Shown here in pieces: positions 1-6,866 of a stretch of DNA of 7,602 nucleotides. This DNA is from Opitutales bacterium (lineage in GTDB: Bacteria > Verrucomicrobiota > Verrucomicrobiia > Opitutales > Intestinicryptomonadaceae): positions 1 through 7,602 of the forward strand of contig JAGBOM010000362.1 of NCBI GenBank assembly GCA_017633865.1, written 5' to 3'. The translations under genes were made by a program, and so were the position numbers. The notes beneath the pieces were generated by a model. It had not been told where the DNA came from. It worked only from the letters and a program-made list of their open reading frames with translations, and ran no database searches. How positions within the stretch are numbered: position 1 is the first letter of the stretch; every line of letters begins with the position of its first letter.

Positions 1-1471
1 AGTACGGCACCATGTACTGCTTCTTGCCCGTTTGGGCGTTTACGCGGTCGAAAATCTCCTTGAATTTTTCAAACTCGCCCTCCTTCCCCTTGCGCATGAG
101 CCGCAGGACTTCGCCGTCGAGGTGCTCGGGCGCCACGCTTATCTGGCCTGAAACGTGGTCGCGTATGATTTTTTCCGTAAGGCGCGGCTGCATCAAGGCA
201 AGGTCGAGGCGCACTCCCGAATGTATAAAGACATGCTTTACGCCGTTTACGGATTTTACCGCGTCCAAAAGGCCGATAAGCGGATTTTCGTCGGCGGCGT
301 AGTTTTTGCACATCGCGGGGAAGATGCAGGAGTAGCGGCGGCACTTTTTGCAAATTTCCGAATCTTTGGGGCGGTGGCGGTAGATGTTGCCGGCCGCGCC
401 GCCGAGGTCGCTTACTGTCCCCCTAAAAAACGGCTGCTTTGCAAGGTTTTCCACGCTGCGCGCGACGCTTTCGGGGCTTCTCGAAACCAAGTGCCTGCCC
501 TGGTGCGAGACCAGCCCGCAGAACGCGCAGCCGCCGGGGCAGCCGCGCACGACGGTTATGGAGTCTTTTATCATTTCCCAGGCGGGGATTTTTTCGCGGT
601 AGGAGGGATGCGGCAAAAGGGTGAAGGGAAGCTCGCTAAATTTGTCGAACTGCGAAGACGTCATCGGCGGGCGCGGAGGCTCCACAAGCAGAATCCTGCC
701 GCCTGTGCGCTGGATTAGCCGCCTGCCGTTCCATGGGTTCATTTCGCTTTCGACCATTACGGTTTGGCGCATAATGGCGGTTTTGTCTTGGCAGATTTCC
801 TCGTAGGAGGGAAGCTCGACGCAGTTTGAGGCGTCGAACTCCGCGCTTTCGTTGCCGCCCAAATATCGGCAAGTGCCGCGTATGCCCACAAGCGGCTTGT
901 TTTCTTTTAGGCGGGTGAAAATTTCGAGCATGGTAAGCTCGCCCATGCCGTAGCAAAGCAGATCCGCCTTGGAATCTACAAGCATTGACGGGCGCATTTT
1001 ATCCTGCCAATAGTCGTAGTGGGCTACGCGCCTCAGGCTTGCCTCCACCCCGCCCAAAATTACAGGCAGCTTGGGGAACGCCCTGCGCGCAAGCTGCGCG
1101 TACACAACCGAGGCGTGCGGCGGGCATTTGCCGGGTTTGCCGCCCTCCGAATACATGTCCTCGCGGCGCATCCTTCGGCCTGCGGTGTAGATTTTTAGCA
1201 TCGAGTCAATATTGCCCGCCGACACCCCGCAGCCGAGCCTCGGCCTTCCGAAAATCTTTACAGATTCGGGGTTTTTCCAGTCCGGCTGTGGGATAATCCC
1301 GACCTTAAAGCCCGCGTCCAGAAGGATTCTTGCTATCAGCGGCGAGCCGAAGCTCGGGTGGTCCACATAGGCGTCGCCCGAGATTATGAGAATGTCGATT
1401 TCGCTCCAGCCGCGCGCGCGCATTTCCTCCGCGCTTGCCGGCACAAATTTTGTAAGCAGGGATTTTTCCAT
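1..1471 (-). CDS. ygiQ: YgiQ family (UPF0313) radical SAM protein, 3' end cut by the window edge
   Basis: Starts at ATG 1471 and runs off base 1, giving 490 residues of a family usually about 600-740 long, so the C-terminal part is missing. Residues 33-41 carry the family signature GDAYVDHPS, and later come an ILGGVEASLRR stretch and VDSKADLL, both typical of YgiQ. The radical SAM 4Fe-4S site is C311-x3-C315-x2-C318 inside RGCPGGCAFC. A second cysteine group, C374, C377, C382 and C388, lies about 55 residues on and also occurs in E. coli YgiQ. The last visible residues, KKQYMVPY, match the family's KxQYLIPYFI motif, so the gene looks intact up to the edge. It is the third gene of an operon, 28 bases after pgpA, with only a weak GAG ribosome site. 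The family is predicted to use S-adenosylmethionine radical chemistry; its substrate is not known to me. The family call is very secure. Confidence 0.96.
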   Translation of the reverse strand, partial: MEKSLLTKFVPASAEEMRARGWSEIDILIISGDAYVDHPSFGSPLIARILLDAGFKVGIIPQPDWKNPESVKIFGRPRLGCGVSAGNIDSMLKIYTAGRRMRREDMYSEGGKPGKCPPHASVVYAQLARRAFPKLPVILGGVEASLRRVAHYDYWQDKMRPSMLVDSKADLLCYGMGELTMLEIFTRLKENKPLVGIRGTCRYLGGNESAEFDASNCVELPSYEEICQDKTAIMRQTVMVESEMNPWNGRRLIQRTGGRILLVEPPRPPMTSSQFDKFSELPFTLLPHPSYREKIPAWEMIKDSITVVRGCPGGCAFCGLVSHQGRHLVSRSPESVARSVENLAKQPFFRGTVSDLGGAAGNIYRHRPKDSEICKKCRRYSCIFPAMCKNYAADENPLIGLLDAVKSVNGVKHVFIHSGVRLDLALMQPRLTEKIIRDHVSGQISVAPEHLDGEVLRLMRKGKEGEFEKFKEIFDRVNAQTGKKQYMVPY

Positions 1472-1499
1472 ATTTACTCGGCCTGCGCGAAGCTCTTTT

Positions 1500-2003
1500 T
1501 TAAACGAAAATTTTTATGATGTTTAAGATTAGGCACGCCGCCGCGGCCGCCGCGACATCGTCCATAACGCAGCCCAAGCCCCCGCTTAAATTCTGGATTT
1601 TCTTTATGCCGAAGGGTTTTAAGATGTCGAAAACCCTAAACAGCGCAAACCCGACTAAAAGCCACAATATCGGGCGCGCGCACCCGTATGAAAACACGCC
1701 GAAATAGCAAAGCGGCATCGCGGCGAACTCGTCGAAATTGATTTTGCCGGGGTCCTTTTCGCCGAAATAGGCCTCGGCTACGTCGCACACGCCCACGGCT
1801 ATGTAAATCAGAACCGCGCACATTACGATGTACGAAACAGGATTCATCCCGTAAAAAAATATCCCCGCAAACAGCGCGCCCGCTACGCTGCCCCAAGTGC
1901 CGGGAGCCTTTAGTTTGCCAAGCGCCCAAAGGGTCGCCAAGCCCGCGGTCTGTCGGGGCGGCAGAGCCTTTGTCCAGGGGCAGTATTTGCGCCAATCGTC
2001 CAT
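1500..2003 (-). CDS. pgpA: Phosphatidylglycerophosphatase A
   Basis: A 167-residue membrane protein expected to remove the terminal phosphate from phosphatidylglycerophosphate, giving phosphatidylglycerol at the inner membrane. Visible PgpA signatures are APGTWGS at residues 33-39 near the N-terminus, the acidic pair D91-E92 (DEF), RVFDILKP at 123-130, and G141-G142 followed by D148-D149. Several hydrophobic stretches (about 40-72, 96-121 and 150-166) fit a multi-span membrane protein, and the length matches the family. The ATG at 2003 follows an AAGGGG ribosome site with five bases between. It lies one base after the pgsA stop codon, so translation is probably coupled to pgsA, which makes its substrate. 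PgpA is distinct from the PAP2-type PgpB and the HAD-type PgpC enzymes; the motifs exclude those. Confidence 0.96.
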   Translation of the reverse strand: MDDWRKYCPWTKALPPRQTAGLATLWALGKLKAPGTWGSVAGALFAGIFFYGMNPVSYIVMCAVLIYIAVGVCDVAEAYFGEKDPGKINFDEFAAMPLCYFGVFSYGCARPILWLLVGFALFRVFDILKPFGIKKIQNLSGGLGCVMDDVAAAAAACLILNIIKIFV

Positions 2004-2004
2004 T

Positions 2005-2592
2005 TTAGCCCCTTAAAAGATGGCGGTAGCGGACGCCGTAGCCTGCCCCCGATATTATCGAAAGAACTGTCGAAACCGCAAGCGTCGCGATTCCCGAATA
2101 GAACGCGAAATAGTACATCCAGTGCCCGGGCGCGGCAAAATCCGTATTTACGGCGTGAGCGCAGATTATCGCGCCTATCGAATACATCTGGAGCGCGGCC
2201 TTGTATTTGCCGAGCTTTTCCGCCGCCAAAACGATGCCTTGCGCCGCCGCGAGCATTCTGATTCCGCTTACGAAAAATTCGCGCGCCGACGAGAAAAACG
2301 CGCAAAAGATGGCGAATTTCATATAGCCCTCCCCGTAAAGGCCAAGCCCCAAGAGCACCATGAAAAACCCGATAACCATAATTTTGTCGCAAAGCGCGTC
2401 CATAAATTTGCCGAGGTTTGTGACGACGTTCATTTTTCTCGCCAGATACCCGTCAAACCAGTCGGTGGAGCCCGCGATGACGAATATCACAAAAGACGCG
2501 CTCGCCGCGTATTTAAAGCCCGCGCATACTAAAAGCGCCGCCACTACGCTGAGGGCGACCCTCATAACAGTCAAAGTGTTCGGTATATTCAT
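2005..2592 (-). CDS. pgsA: CDP-diacylglycerol--glycerol-3-phosphate 3-phosphatidyltransferase
   Basis: A 195-residue integral membrane enzyme that transfers phosphatidate from CDP-diacylglycerol to glycerol-3-phosphate, the committed step to phosphatidylglycerol and cardiolipin. The CDP-alcohol phosphotransferase motif is complete: D47-G48-x2-A51-R52-x8-G61-x3-D65-x3-D69, preceded by D44. The PgsA-specific block with S101-S102-A103-R104-E105 and the KLGKYK stretch near 126-131 separates it from phosphatidylserine synthases and other family members. The N-terminus MNIPNTLTVMR is the usual PgsA start, so ATG 2592 is chosen although no Shine-Dalgarno precedes it. It is the first gene of the operon with pgpA and ygiQ, and is divergent from coaD. 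Nothing looks truncated. Confidence 0.96.
   Translation of the reverse strand: MNIPNTLTVMRVALSVVAALLVCAGFKYAASASFVIFVIAGSTDWFDGYLARKMNVVTNLGKFMDALCDKIMVIGFFMVLLGLGLYGEGYMKFAIFCAFFSSAREFFVSGIRMLAAAQGIVLAAEKLGKYKAALQMYSIGAIICAHAVNTDFAAPGHWMYYFAFYSGIATLAVSTVLSIISGAGYGVRYRHLLRG
2009..2014 (-). promoter_or_regulatory. Ribosome binding site of pgpA inside the end of pgsA
   Basis: AAGGGG on the minus strand, five bases before the pgpA ATG. It overlaps the last sense codons of pgsA and supports the start at 2003 and translational coupling. It is the clearest Shine-Dalgarno sequence in the window. Confidence 0.75.
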
Positions 2593-2655
2593 TTTTAAAA
2601 AAGTATTGCCAAGATTTTAAAATTAACAAGTCTTAGTTTCATATTTTTTGCAAAA
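2593..2655. promoter_or_regulatory. Divergent pgsA / coaD promoter region
   Basis: These 63 AT-rich bases must hold the start signals for both pgsA (minus) and coaD (plus). On the minus strand TTGTTA (2624-2629) and TACTTT (2600-2605) are 18 bases apart. This is a weak match, but it would place the transcript start next to the pgsA ATG. On the plus strand TATTTT (2642-2647) is a possible -10 box only eight bases before the coaD ATG, with no convincing -35. Neither gene has a Shine-Dalgarno sequence. That the region is a promoter follows from the gene layout; the exact boxes are uncertain. Confidence 0.45.
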
Positions 2656-3141
2656 ATGAACTCCGAAAAAAGAGTCGCCATCTACCCCGGAACCTTCGAC
2701 CCAATCACGCTCGGGCACATCGACATTCTAAAGCGCGCGGGAACTTTGTTTGACAAGGTGATAGTGGCGGTCGCCCCGAGCGAGTCGAAGCGCCCGATGT
2801 TCCCGCTTGAAAAGCGCATAGAGCTCGTCCGCGAAAACATAGCAAGCCTCGGCTTTGCGGAGGTTCTGCCCATGGCGGGGCTGACGGTGGAATTCGCAAA
2901 GCTGCACAAGGCGAAGGCGGTTATACGCGGCCTGCGCGTCGTTTCCGACTTCGAGTACGAATTCCAGCTCGCGCAAATGAACCGCCACCTTGCCGAAGAC
3001 ATCGAAACCGTCCTTCTAATGCCCTCCAGAAAATACTTTTTTACAAGCTCGAGCATTATAAAGCAAGTCGCGCATTTCGACGTCTCAAAGCTCGGCTCTT
3101 TCATTCCGCAAAACGTTATAAAAGCTTTAAAGGACATTTAG
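2656..3141 (+). CDS. coaD: Phosphopantetheine adenylyltransferase
   Basis: A 161-residue cytoplasmic enzyme that joins 4'-phosphopantetheine and ATP to give dephospho-CoA and pyrophosphate, the penultimate step of coenzyme A synthesis. It is a small nucleotidyltransferase of typical bacterial PPAT length. Visible landmarks are YPGTFDPITLGH at residues 10-21, with the nucleotide-binding TxGH at T18-H21; RGLR at 91-94; D98-F-E-Y-E-F-Q in the oligomer and substrate region; and SSSIIK at 131-136, preceded by the PSRKYFFT stretch of the family. The ATG at 2656 fits the normal N-terminus, but only A/T-rich sequence precedes it and no Shine-Dalgarno is seen. It is transcribed alone, divergent from pgsA, and is followed 51 bases later by a strong terminator. 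No missing key residue was seen. Confidence 0.97.
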   Translation: MNSEKRVAIYPGTFDPITLGHIDILKRAGTLFDKVIVAVAPSESKRPMFPLEKRIELVRENIASLGFAEVLPMAGLTVEFAKLHKAKAVIRGLRVVSDFEYEFQLAQMNRHLAEDIETVLLMPSRKYFFTSSSIIKQVAHFDVSKLGSFIPQNVIKALKDI

Positions 3142-3192
3142 CTTTTTGCGTTTGCGAGCCTATTTTTTTATTGCGCTTCTTTATCGCGCTTC

Positions 3193-3223
3193 AAATCCGC
3201 GGGGATATCCCCGCGGATTTTTT
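3193..3223 (+). terminator. Rho-independent terminator of coaD
   Basis: A 28-base perfect palindrome (3193-3220, centre between 3206 and 3207, GC-rich CCGCGGGG arms) is followed by six T residues at 3218-3223 on the plus strand. The upstream A run is only three bases, so it should act mainly on coaD. Confidence 0.85.
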
Positions 3224-3328
3224 GCGGGACAAACAAATAGAAATTGACGCGCTCCCAAAACGCCAAAAAACAAAATTTTTTTAGCCTGAAAATTTACCCA
3301 ACGGCTTCTAAACGGCAAATTTTTACGC

Positions 3329-3366
3329 AAAAAAAAGACCGCGCCCAAAAAGGATGCGGTCTTTTT
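3329..3366 (-). terminator. Terminator of the outer-membrane barrel gene, probably bidirectional
   Basis: An 11-bp perfect stem (3332-3342 with 3356-3366) has a 13-base loop. Read on the minus strand the GACCGC/GCGGTC core is followed by eight T residues (3329-3336), and it lies 15 bases past the barrel gene stop codon. On the plus strand five T residues follow, so it could also catch read-through from coaD. Confidence 0.85.
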
Positions 3367-3380
3367 GAATATTTAAGAAA

Positions 3381-4550
3381 TTAGTATTTGAAACCGGCTT
3401 CGATGGAAACCAAGTTGCCCATATAGGACGTCCCGTTGATGTTCGAAGCGTTGTCGATGTAGCGGTACGAAGCCGTTACGTATGTGTTCTGAATCGGAGA
3501 CCAAGTCGCGCCGATGCTGAACATATAATGGTCGTCGTCGCGGTTCTGGATCATGTATTCGGAATAGTAGTAGCTCGCAACCGCAAAGGCGGAAATCTTG
3601 TCGGAGAACAGGTAGTTCGCGCCGACTTCAACACCCGTATTGATTGCGGACTGGCGAGCGGCGCCATTGCCGAATTCGCGGTAAGCCCTGACGTAGGCCG
3701 TCAGCTTTTCCGTAGCCAAATAATTGAACTTCGCGGAGAAGGAGAACGTGGAGTCGTCGGTGCCGGCGGCGTTGTCCAAATCGCGGTAGGCATAGCCGAG
3801 GAAGATTTCGGTAGTCAGCTTCGGCAAGAGTTCGCCGCGGACGGAGAGGCCCGCGTAATGGTCGTCAACACCGCTGCCGTACTCAGCCGCGGAGGCCGCG
3901 CTGCCGCCGTTGTATTCGGTTGTGCGGTACTGGTAGGTCAAGCCCGCCTGGATTTTTTCGGTTACCGCGTAAAATACGCTTACCGGAACCATGAAAGTGT
4001 CGCGGTTGGAATAAATGTTCGTATAGTTTTGATACGCGTATCTGTTCCATTCAAAGCCGACCGTGCCGCTAATTTTGTCGGTAAAGTCGTAAGAGCCGCG
4101 GATGAAGGCTTTATAGACATCGTACCTTACGATGTCCTCAATGCCCAAATTTCCGATTTCGTCGGAAAGGGTGTCGGAATTCTGGCCGAGCTGCTGGAAC
4201 GAAAAGCCCGCGGCGACATTCCACCTTTCCTCGGTATAGGAGGCGTTCGCAAAGAGGTTCGCCAAGTTGTTGTTGCAAACGGCGTTGCCCAAATAGCGGT
4301 TGAACAGTTCGTAAAACTTTACGTTCGCCTTGAACTGGGAGTCGCGCCCGTAGTTGGCTTCCGCGCCGACCTTCAAGGTGAGGATATAGTCGTCAACCTT
4401 GTTTGCCGAGTTGTAGATGTTGCTGTTCCAAGAGCCCTTTACCGAGCCCAAAAGGAATATGTCAACCTGATCGCCGACCGTAATCAGCGGTGACGCATTT
4501 AACGCTGCGCCAAATACGAGAGCCGAAGCCAAGAGTGTAAACTTTTTCAT
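3381..4550 (-). CDS. Outer-membrane beta-barrel protein (porin-like)
   Basis: A 389-residue secreted protein. Residues 1-19 form a classic Sec signal peptide: MKK, a hydrophobic core, then a likely cleavage near A19-S20. The rest is rich in Tyr, Asn, Gly and Ser and shows many short alternating polar/hydrophobic strands separated by turn-rich loops, such as those around residues 265-280, 295-305 and 340-360. The chain ends in AGFKY, an aromatic C-terminal strand of the type recognised by the BAM machinery. Together these indicate an outer-membrane barrel, possibly related to the putative beta-barrel porin 2 (BBP2_2) type; that family assignment is tentative. The cargo, if it is a channel, cannot be read from sequence. 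It is a single gene with its own promoter and terminator and is divergent from the TPR protein gene. The start is supported by the signal peptide, although CACTC precedes the ATG and no Shine-Dalgarno is present. Confidence 0.85.
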   Translation of the reverse strand: MKKFTLLASALVFGAALNASPLITVGDQVDIFLLGSVKGSWNSNIYNSANKVDDYILTLKVGAEANYGRDSQFKANVKFYELFNRYLGNAVCNNNLANLFANASYTEERWNVAAGFSFQQLGQNSDTLSDEIGNLGIEDIVRYDVYKAFIRGSYDFTDKISGTVGFEWNRYAYQNYTNIYSNRDTFMVPVSVFYAVTEKIQAGLTYQYRTTEYNGGSAASAAEYGSGVDDHYAGLSVRGELLPKLTTEIFLGYAYRDLDNAAGTDDSTFSFSAKFNYLATEKLTAYVRAYREFGNGAARQSAINTGVEVGANYLFSDKISAFAVASYYYSEYMIQNRDDDHYMFSIGATWSPIQNTYVTASYRYIDNASNINGTSYMGNLVSIEAGFKY

Positions 4551-4594
4551 GAGTGTTTGTAGTTAGTTTTGTATTTCAAATAAAATTTAGCGTG

Positions 4595-4624
4595 AGAATA
4601 AAATTTTCCTTTGAATCTTGTCAA
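4595..4624 (-). promoter_or_regulatory. Sigma70-type promoter of the outer-membrane barrel gene
   Basis: On the minus strand a consensus -35 box TTGACA (4619-4624) is followed after 18 bases by TATTCT (4595-4600), four of six matches to the -10 consensus. Transcription would start near 4588, giving a leader of about 38 bases. This is the best promoter match in the window and fits a highly expressed envelope protein. Confidence 0.65.
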
Positions 4625-4726
4625 GCTTTTTAGCAAAACTTTTTCGATATTTTTTTTAACCAAAAAAACGCTTAAAAAACTTCTTGCAAGGCTCGATTAT
4701 TTAAGTATTTGTTGCATTAGTATCGT

Positions 4727-4751
4727 AAAATTCCGCAAGCCCGGAAATTTT
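4727..4751 (+). other. Small stem-loop in the leader of the TPR protein gene
   Basis: AAAATTCCG (4727-4735) pairs with CGGAAATTTT (4742-4751) apart from one bulged A, leaving a six-base loop. It ends 19 bases before the ATG of the TPR gene. It has no poly-T tail and is probably too weak to be a terminator. It could tune translation or be chance in AT-rich sequence. Confidence 0.35.
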
Positions 4752-4770
4752 AAACCAAAAAATTTTTATT

Positions 4771-6519
4771 ATGCAAGAAAACGACGCAGCAAACAAGCCC
4801 GACGCCTCGCAGCTCCCCCCCGAAAACACGGTTTATCCGATGATGTTCGGATTCGCCTACCGGTACAGAAAGCCCTCGGGCGAATGGGCGATAAAGTTTT
4901 TGTTCGGAAAATTCCTCGCGCTTTTCGCGGCGGTTTTCATCGTCCTTTTGGTTTTTAAAAGCGCGTTTGTCTACTCGTTTTACAAATACAAGCGCGGCTA
5001 CGACGAAATCACCGTGCCGCAGGCCGTAATTTTCCCGCTGAACCGCGTCAAAACCGCGAAAGCCCTCGGCGACTACAACATCCGCAAGGCCAAAGCGCTC
5101 ATCGAGCAAAGCTCCGCCGAGCACAACTATTATAAGGAGGCCTTCGAGACCCTCCTAAACGGCGTCGCCCGCTCGCGCGACAATATCGAGGGCAAAAAGC
5201 TGCTCTCGCAGTTCTTCCTGCTTATGCGCCGCTCCGACAACGCCATCGAAACCCTCGAAAGCGGCATACACAACCCCGAGGCATATGAGGACATCGCCTA
5301 CGTGCGCATTTACCTGCAGCTTCTGATTTCAAACATAGAAGACAAAAAGCTGATGGACGTCTGCAACGCCATTCTCGCCCAAAACCCGAAGTCGGAGGAG
5401 GTCAAAAGCTACGTCGCCATGGCGCTCGCCACGGTTTACTCGATGCACGGCAGGTACGCGGAGTCCAAAAAAATAATAGACGGCTACGGCCTTGCCGACA
5501 AAACCCCCGGCATTTTGCGCCTATCCAAAAACGAGTGGGAGCAGGGCAACCGCGACGCCGCCATAGAAATCATAACCTCCAACATCCATAAAATCGACGA
5601 CCTCGACCCCGTCTACGCCCTTCTGGTCAACTATTACATAATAATGAACGACTACGCCAAGGCCAGGCGCTACGGCGCGTTGAGAGTCGCGGCAAACTCC
5701 AAAAGCGTGGTTCCCAAAATCGACTACCTGCGCTCGCTGGCCAACAGCGGCGACAAAGCCTATGCCGACGCGGAAATCGACCGCCTCTTCAAGCTCTACT
5801 CCTCCGACGAAAAGGCCATGCTGCACATCTCCAACTACGCCGCCGACAACGGAAATATCGAACTTATGAGGCGCATCTACAACAACGCGATCGTAAACGG
5901 CTTCAAGCCCGCCCCGTTTTGCATGCTGCTTCTCGAAACCTTCATAACCGCGAAGGACTACGCCGCCGCCGTAAAATTCTCGGAGGACATCATCGCCGAA
6001 AACCCGAAGTGGCTCGACAAAAACGAGGACATTTTCCTGTGCCTTAGAGCCGTCGCCTACTACGCCAAGGGCGACATCCACACCGCGCAGGTTCTCGTAA
6101 GGGAAATTACAAGAAGCGCCCGCGCGAACCCCCACACCCTCGCCGCGACCGCAAGGCGATTCGCCATCCTCGGCGAAAAGAGCATAGCAAACAGCCTCTA
6201 CATAGCCGCGGTTGAAAAGGACCCCAAGCACCAATACGCCCTCGTAAAGCTCATAGTTTTCGAGCTGGAGTCCGGGAACTCGACCGACCTCGACAAATAC
6301 ATTCTGCGCCTCTTGAACATGCGCAGGCCCCCGCGCGACATGATTCTTTCCACCCGCAAGAGCCTGCTTAGCGACAGGTTCATTTTCACGAAGGAGAGGG
6401 AGAGGATTATTTCGGCCATAGACGCGGCGCTGGATCTTGAAAAGATTAGCGGCAACAGGATTTTCTCCGACCTGCCCTCGGGCTATGAGGACGAGAAGGT
6501 TCTTTCCTCTTTCGACTAG
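4771..6519 (+). CDS. Single-span membrane protein with a TPR-like helical repeat domain, function unknown
   Basis: A 582-residue protein that I cannot assign to a named family. Residues 1-45 are polar and include a YRYRKPSGEW stretch. Residues 46-67 form one hydrophobic membrane segment without a signal-peptide cleavage site, so this looks like an anchor. Positive residues flank both sides, leaving orientation ambiguous; the N-in form, with the large domain in the periplasm, seems more likely. From about residue 100 to 560 there are degenerate TPR-like helix pairs. Examples are around 213-240 (YSMHGRYAESKKI), 280-310 (NDYAKARRYG), 390-412 (AKDYAAAVKFSEDIIAENP), 425-445 and 455-485 (ending EKDP). 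These are usually protein-binding scaffolds. No catalytic motif was seen. The ATG at 4771 is preceded by A/T-rich sequence without a Shine-Dalgarno. The gene stands alone, divergent from the barrel gene, which suggests but does not prove an envelope role. Its codon use resembles its neighbours, so there is no sign of recent transfer. Confidence 0.85.
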   Translation: MQENDAANKPDASQLPPENTVYPMMFGFAYRYRKPSGEWAIKFLFGKFLALFAAVFIVLLVFKSAFVYSFYKYKRGYDEITVPQAVIFPLNRVKTAKALGDYNIRKAKALIEQSSAEHNYYKEAFETLLNGVARSRDNIEGKKLLSQFFLLMRRSDNAIETLESGIHNPEAYEDIAYVRIYLQLLISNIEDKKLMDVCNAILAQNPKSEEVKSYVAMALATVYSMHGRYAESKKIIDGYGLADKTPGILRLSKNEWEQGNRDAAIEIITSNIHKIDDLDPVYALLVNYYIIMNDYAKARRYGALRVAANSKSVVPKIDYLRSLANSGDKAYADAEIDRLFKLYSSDEKAMLHISNYAADNGNIELMRRIYNNAIVNGFKPAPFCMLLLETFITAKDYAAAVKFSEDIIAENPKWLDKNEDIFLCLRAVAYYAKGDIHTAQVLVREITRSARANPHTLAATARRFAILGEKSIANSLYIAAVEKDPKHQYALVKLIVFELESGNSTDLDKYILRLLNMRRPPRDMILSTRKSLLSDRFIFTKERERIISAIDAALDLEKISGNRIFSDLPSGYEDEKVLSSFD

Positions 6520-6562
6520 TTTTTGGCTTCGCGCTTTTGGCGCGGAAGTTCGTTGCTTCGTC

Positions 6563-6606
6563 AAAAAAAGCTTGGAATGAATGAAAATTCTATTCCAAGC
6601 TTTTTT
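6563..6606 (+). terminator. Rho-independent terminator of the TPR protein gene, probably bidirectional
   Basis: A 15-bp perfect stem (6564-6578 with 6592-6606) with a 13-base loop; the core is AGCTTGGAAT. Six T residues (6601-6606) close it on the plus strand and seven A residues (6563-6569) open it, so it can also stop minus-strand transcripts coming from holA. It lies 43 bases past the TPR gene stop. Confidence 0.85.
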
Positions 6607-6631
6607 GTTCCTCGCGCCTGCTTCCGCATCC

Positions 6632-6681
6632 AAAATCGCGCGCCAAAACAAGGGCGAGCCCTTGTTTTGGCGAGCGATTTT
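6632..6681. repeat. Long inverted repeat / stem-loop with 24 paired positions
   Basis: Left arm 6632-6655 and right arm 6658-6681 pair with a single mismatch (6640/6673) and only GA between the arms, so the tip must open into a larger loop. On the plus strand a short T run (6678-6682) follows. A second terminator behind the one at 6563-6606 is possible, but the length and near-perfect pairing also suit a dispersed palindromic repeat unit. Confidence 0.7.
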
Positions 6682-6731
6682 TGCGTTTAGACAAGGCGAG
6701 AGAGAAAAAAACAAAAATTATAAAACGCAAA
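6680..6731. repeat. Short inverted repeat around an A-rich spacer
   Basis: TTTGCGTTT (6680-6688) is the exact reverse complement of AAACGCAAA (6723-6731), with 34 bases between. It abuts the preceding stem-loop. It is short enough to be chance alone, but it continues the dense pairing of this gap. Confidence 0.4.
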
Positions 6732-6776
6732 GAGTTCGCTTATTTAGGCGCATTGATTTTGGATGAAGAACGAGTA

Positions 6777-6839
6777 TTGAAAACCCTTCAAGGGCGCGCG
6801 TGTATTTAACATACATAAGCGGTCTTGAAGGGTTTTCAA
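6777..6839. repeat. Perfect 16-bp stem with a 31-base loop
   Basis: TTGAAAACCCTTCAAG (6777-6792) is exactly complementary to 6824-6839. The loop contains a second small stem, TGTAT (6801-6805) with ATACA (6811-6815). No poly-T tract follows on either strand, so it is not a standard terminator. It lies inside the larger inverted repeat pair. Confidence 0.75.
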
Positions 6840-6866
6840 ACGGAGTTATTGCACGCATCTGCTTGG

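Noticed and set aside
155..718. 187-codon plus-strand open frame within the ygiQ region
   Set aside because: It is opposite the radical SAM coding frame, which carries all the family motifs; the plus-strand translation has none.
3528..4493. 321-codon open frame on the plus strand opposite the barrel gene
   Set aside because: Its composition (Val, Ala, Arg and Gly rich, no domain) is that of an antisense shadow; the minus-strand frame has a signal peptide, barrel pattern, promoter and terminator.
5521..6714. Long open frame (397 codons) on the minus strand opposite the TPR gene
   Set aside because: It lies antisense to a convincing coding frame, its translation is low-complexity Gly/Val/Arg-rich sequence without motifs, and its start falls in the hairpin region. 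It is a by-product of codon bias in the TPR gene.
6581..6766. 61-codon open frame after the TPR gene
   Set aside because: It begins in the terminator loop and runs through two inverted repeats. Similar peptides appear on both strands only because the DNA is palindromic.
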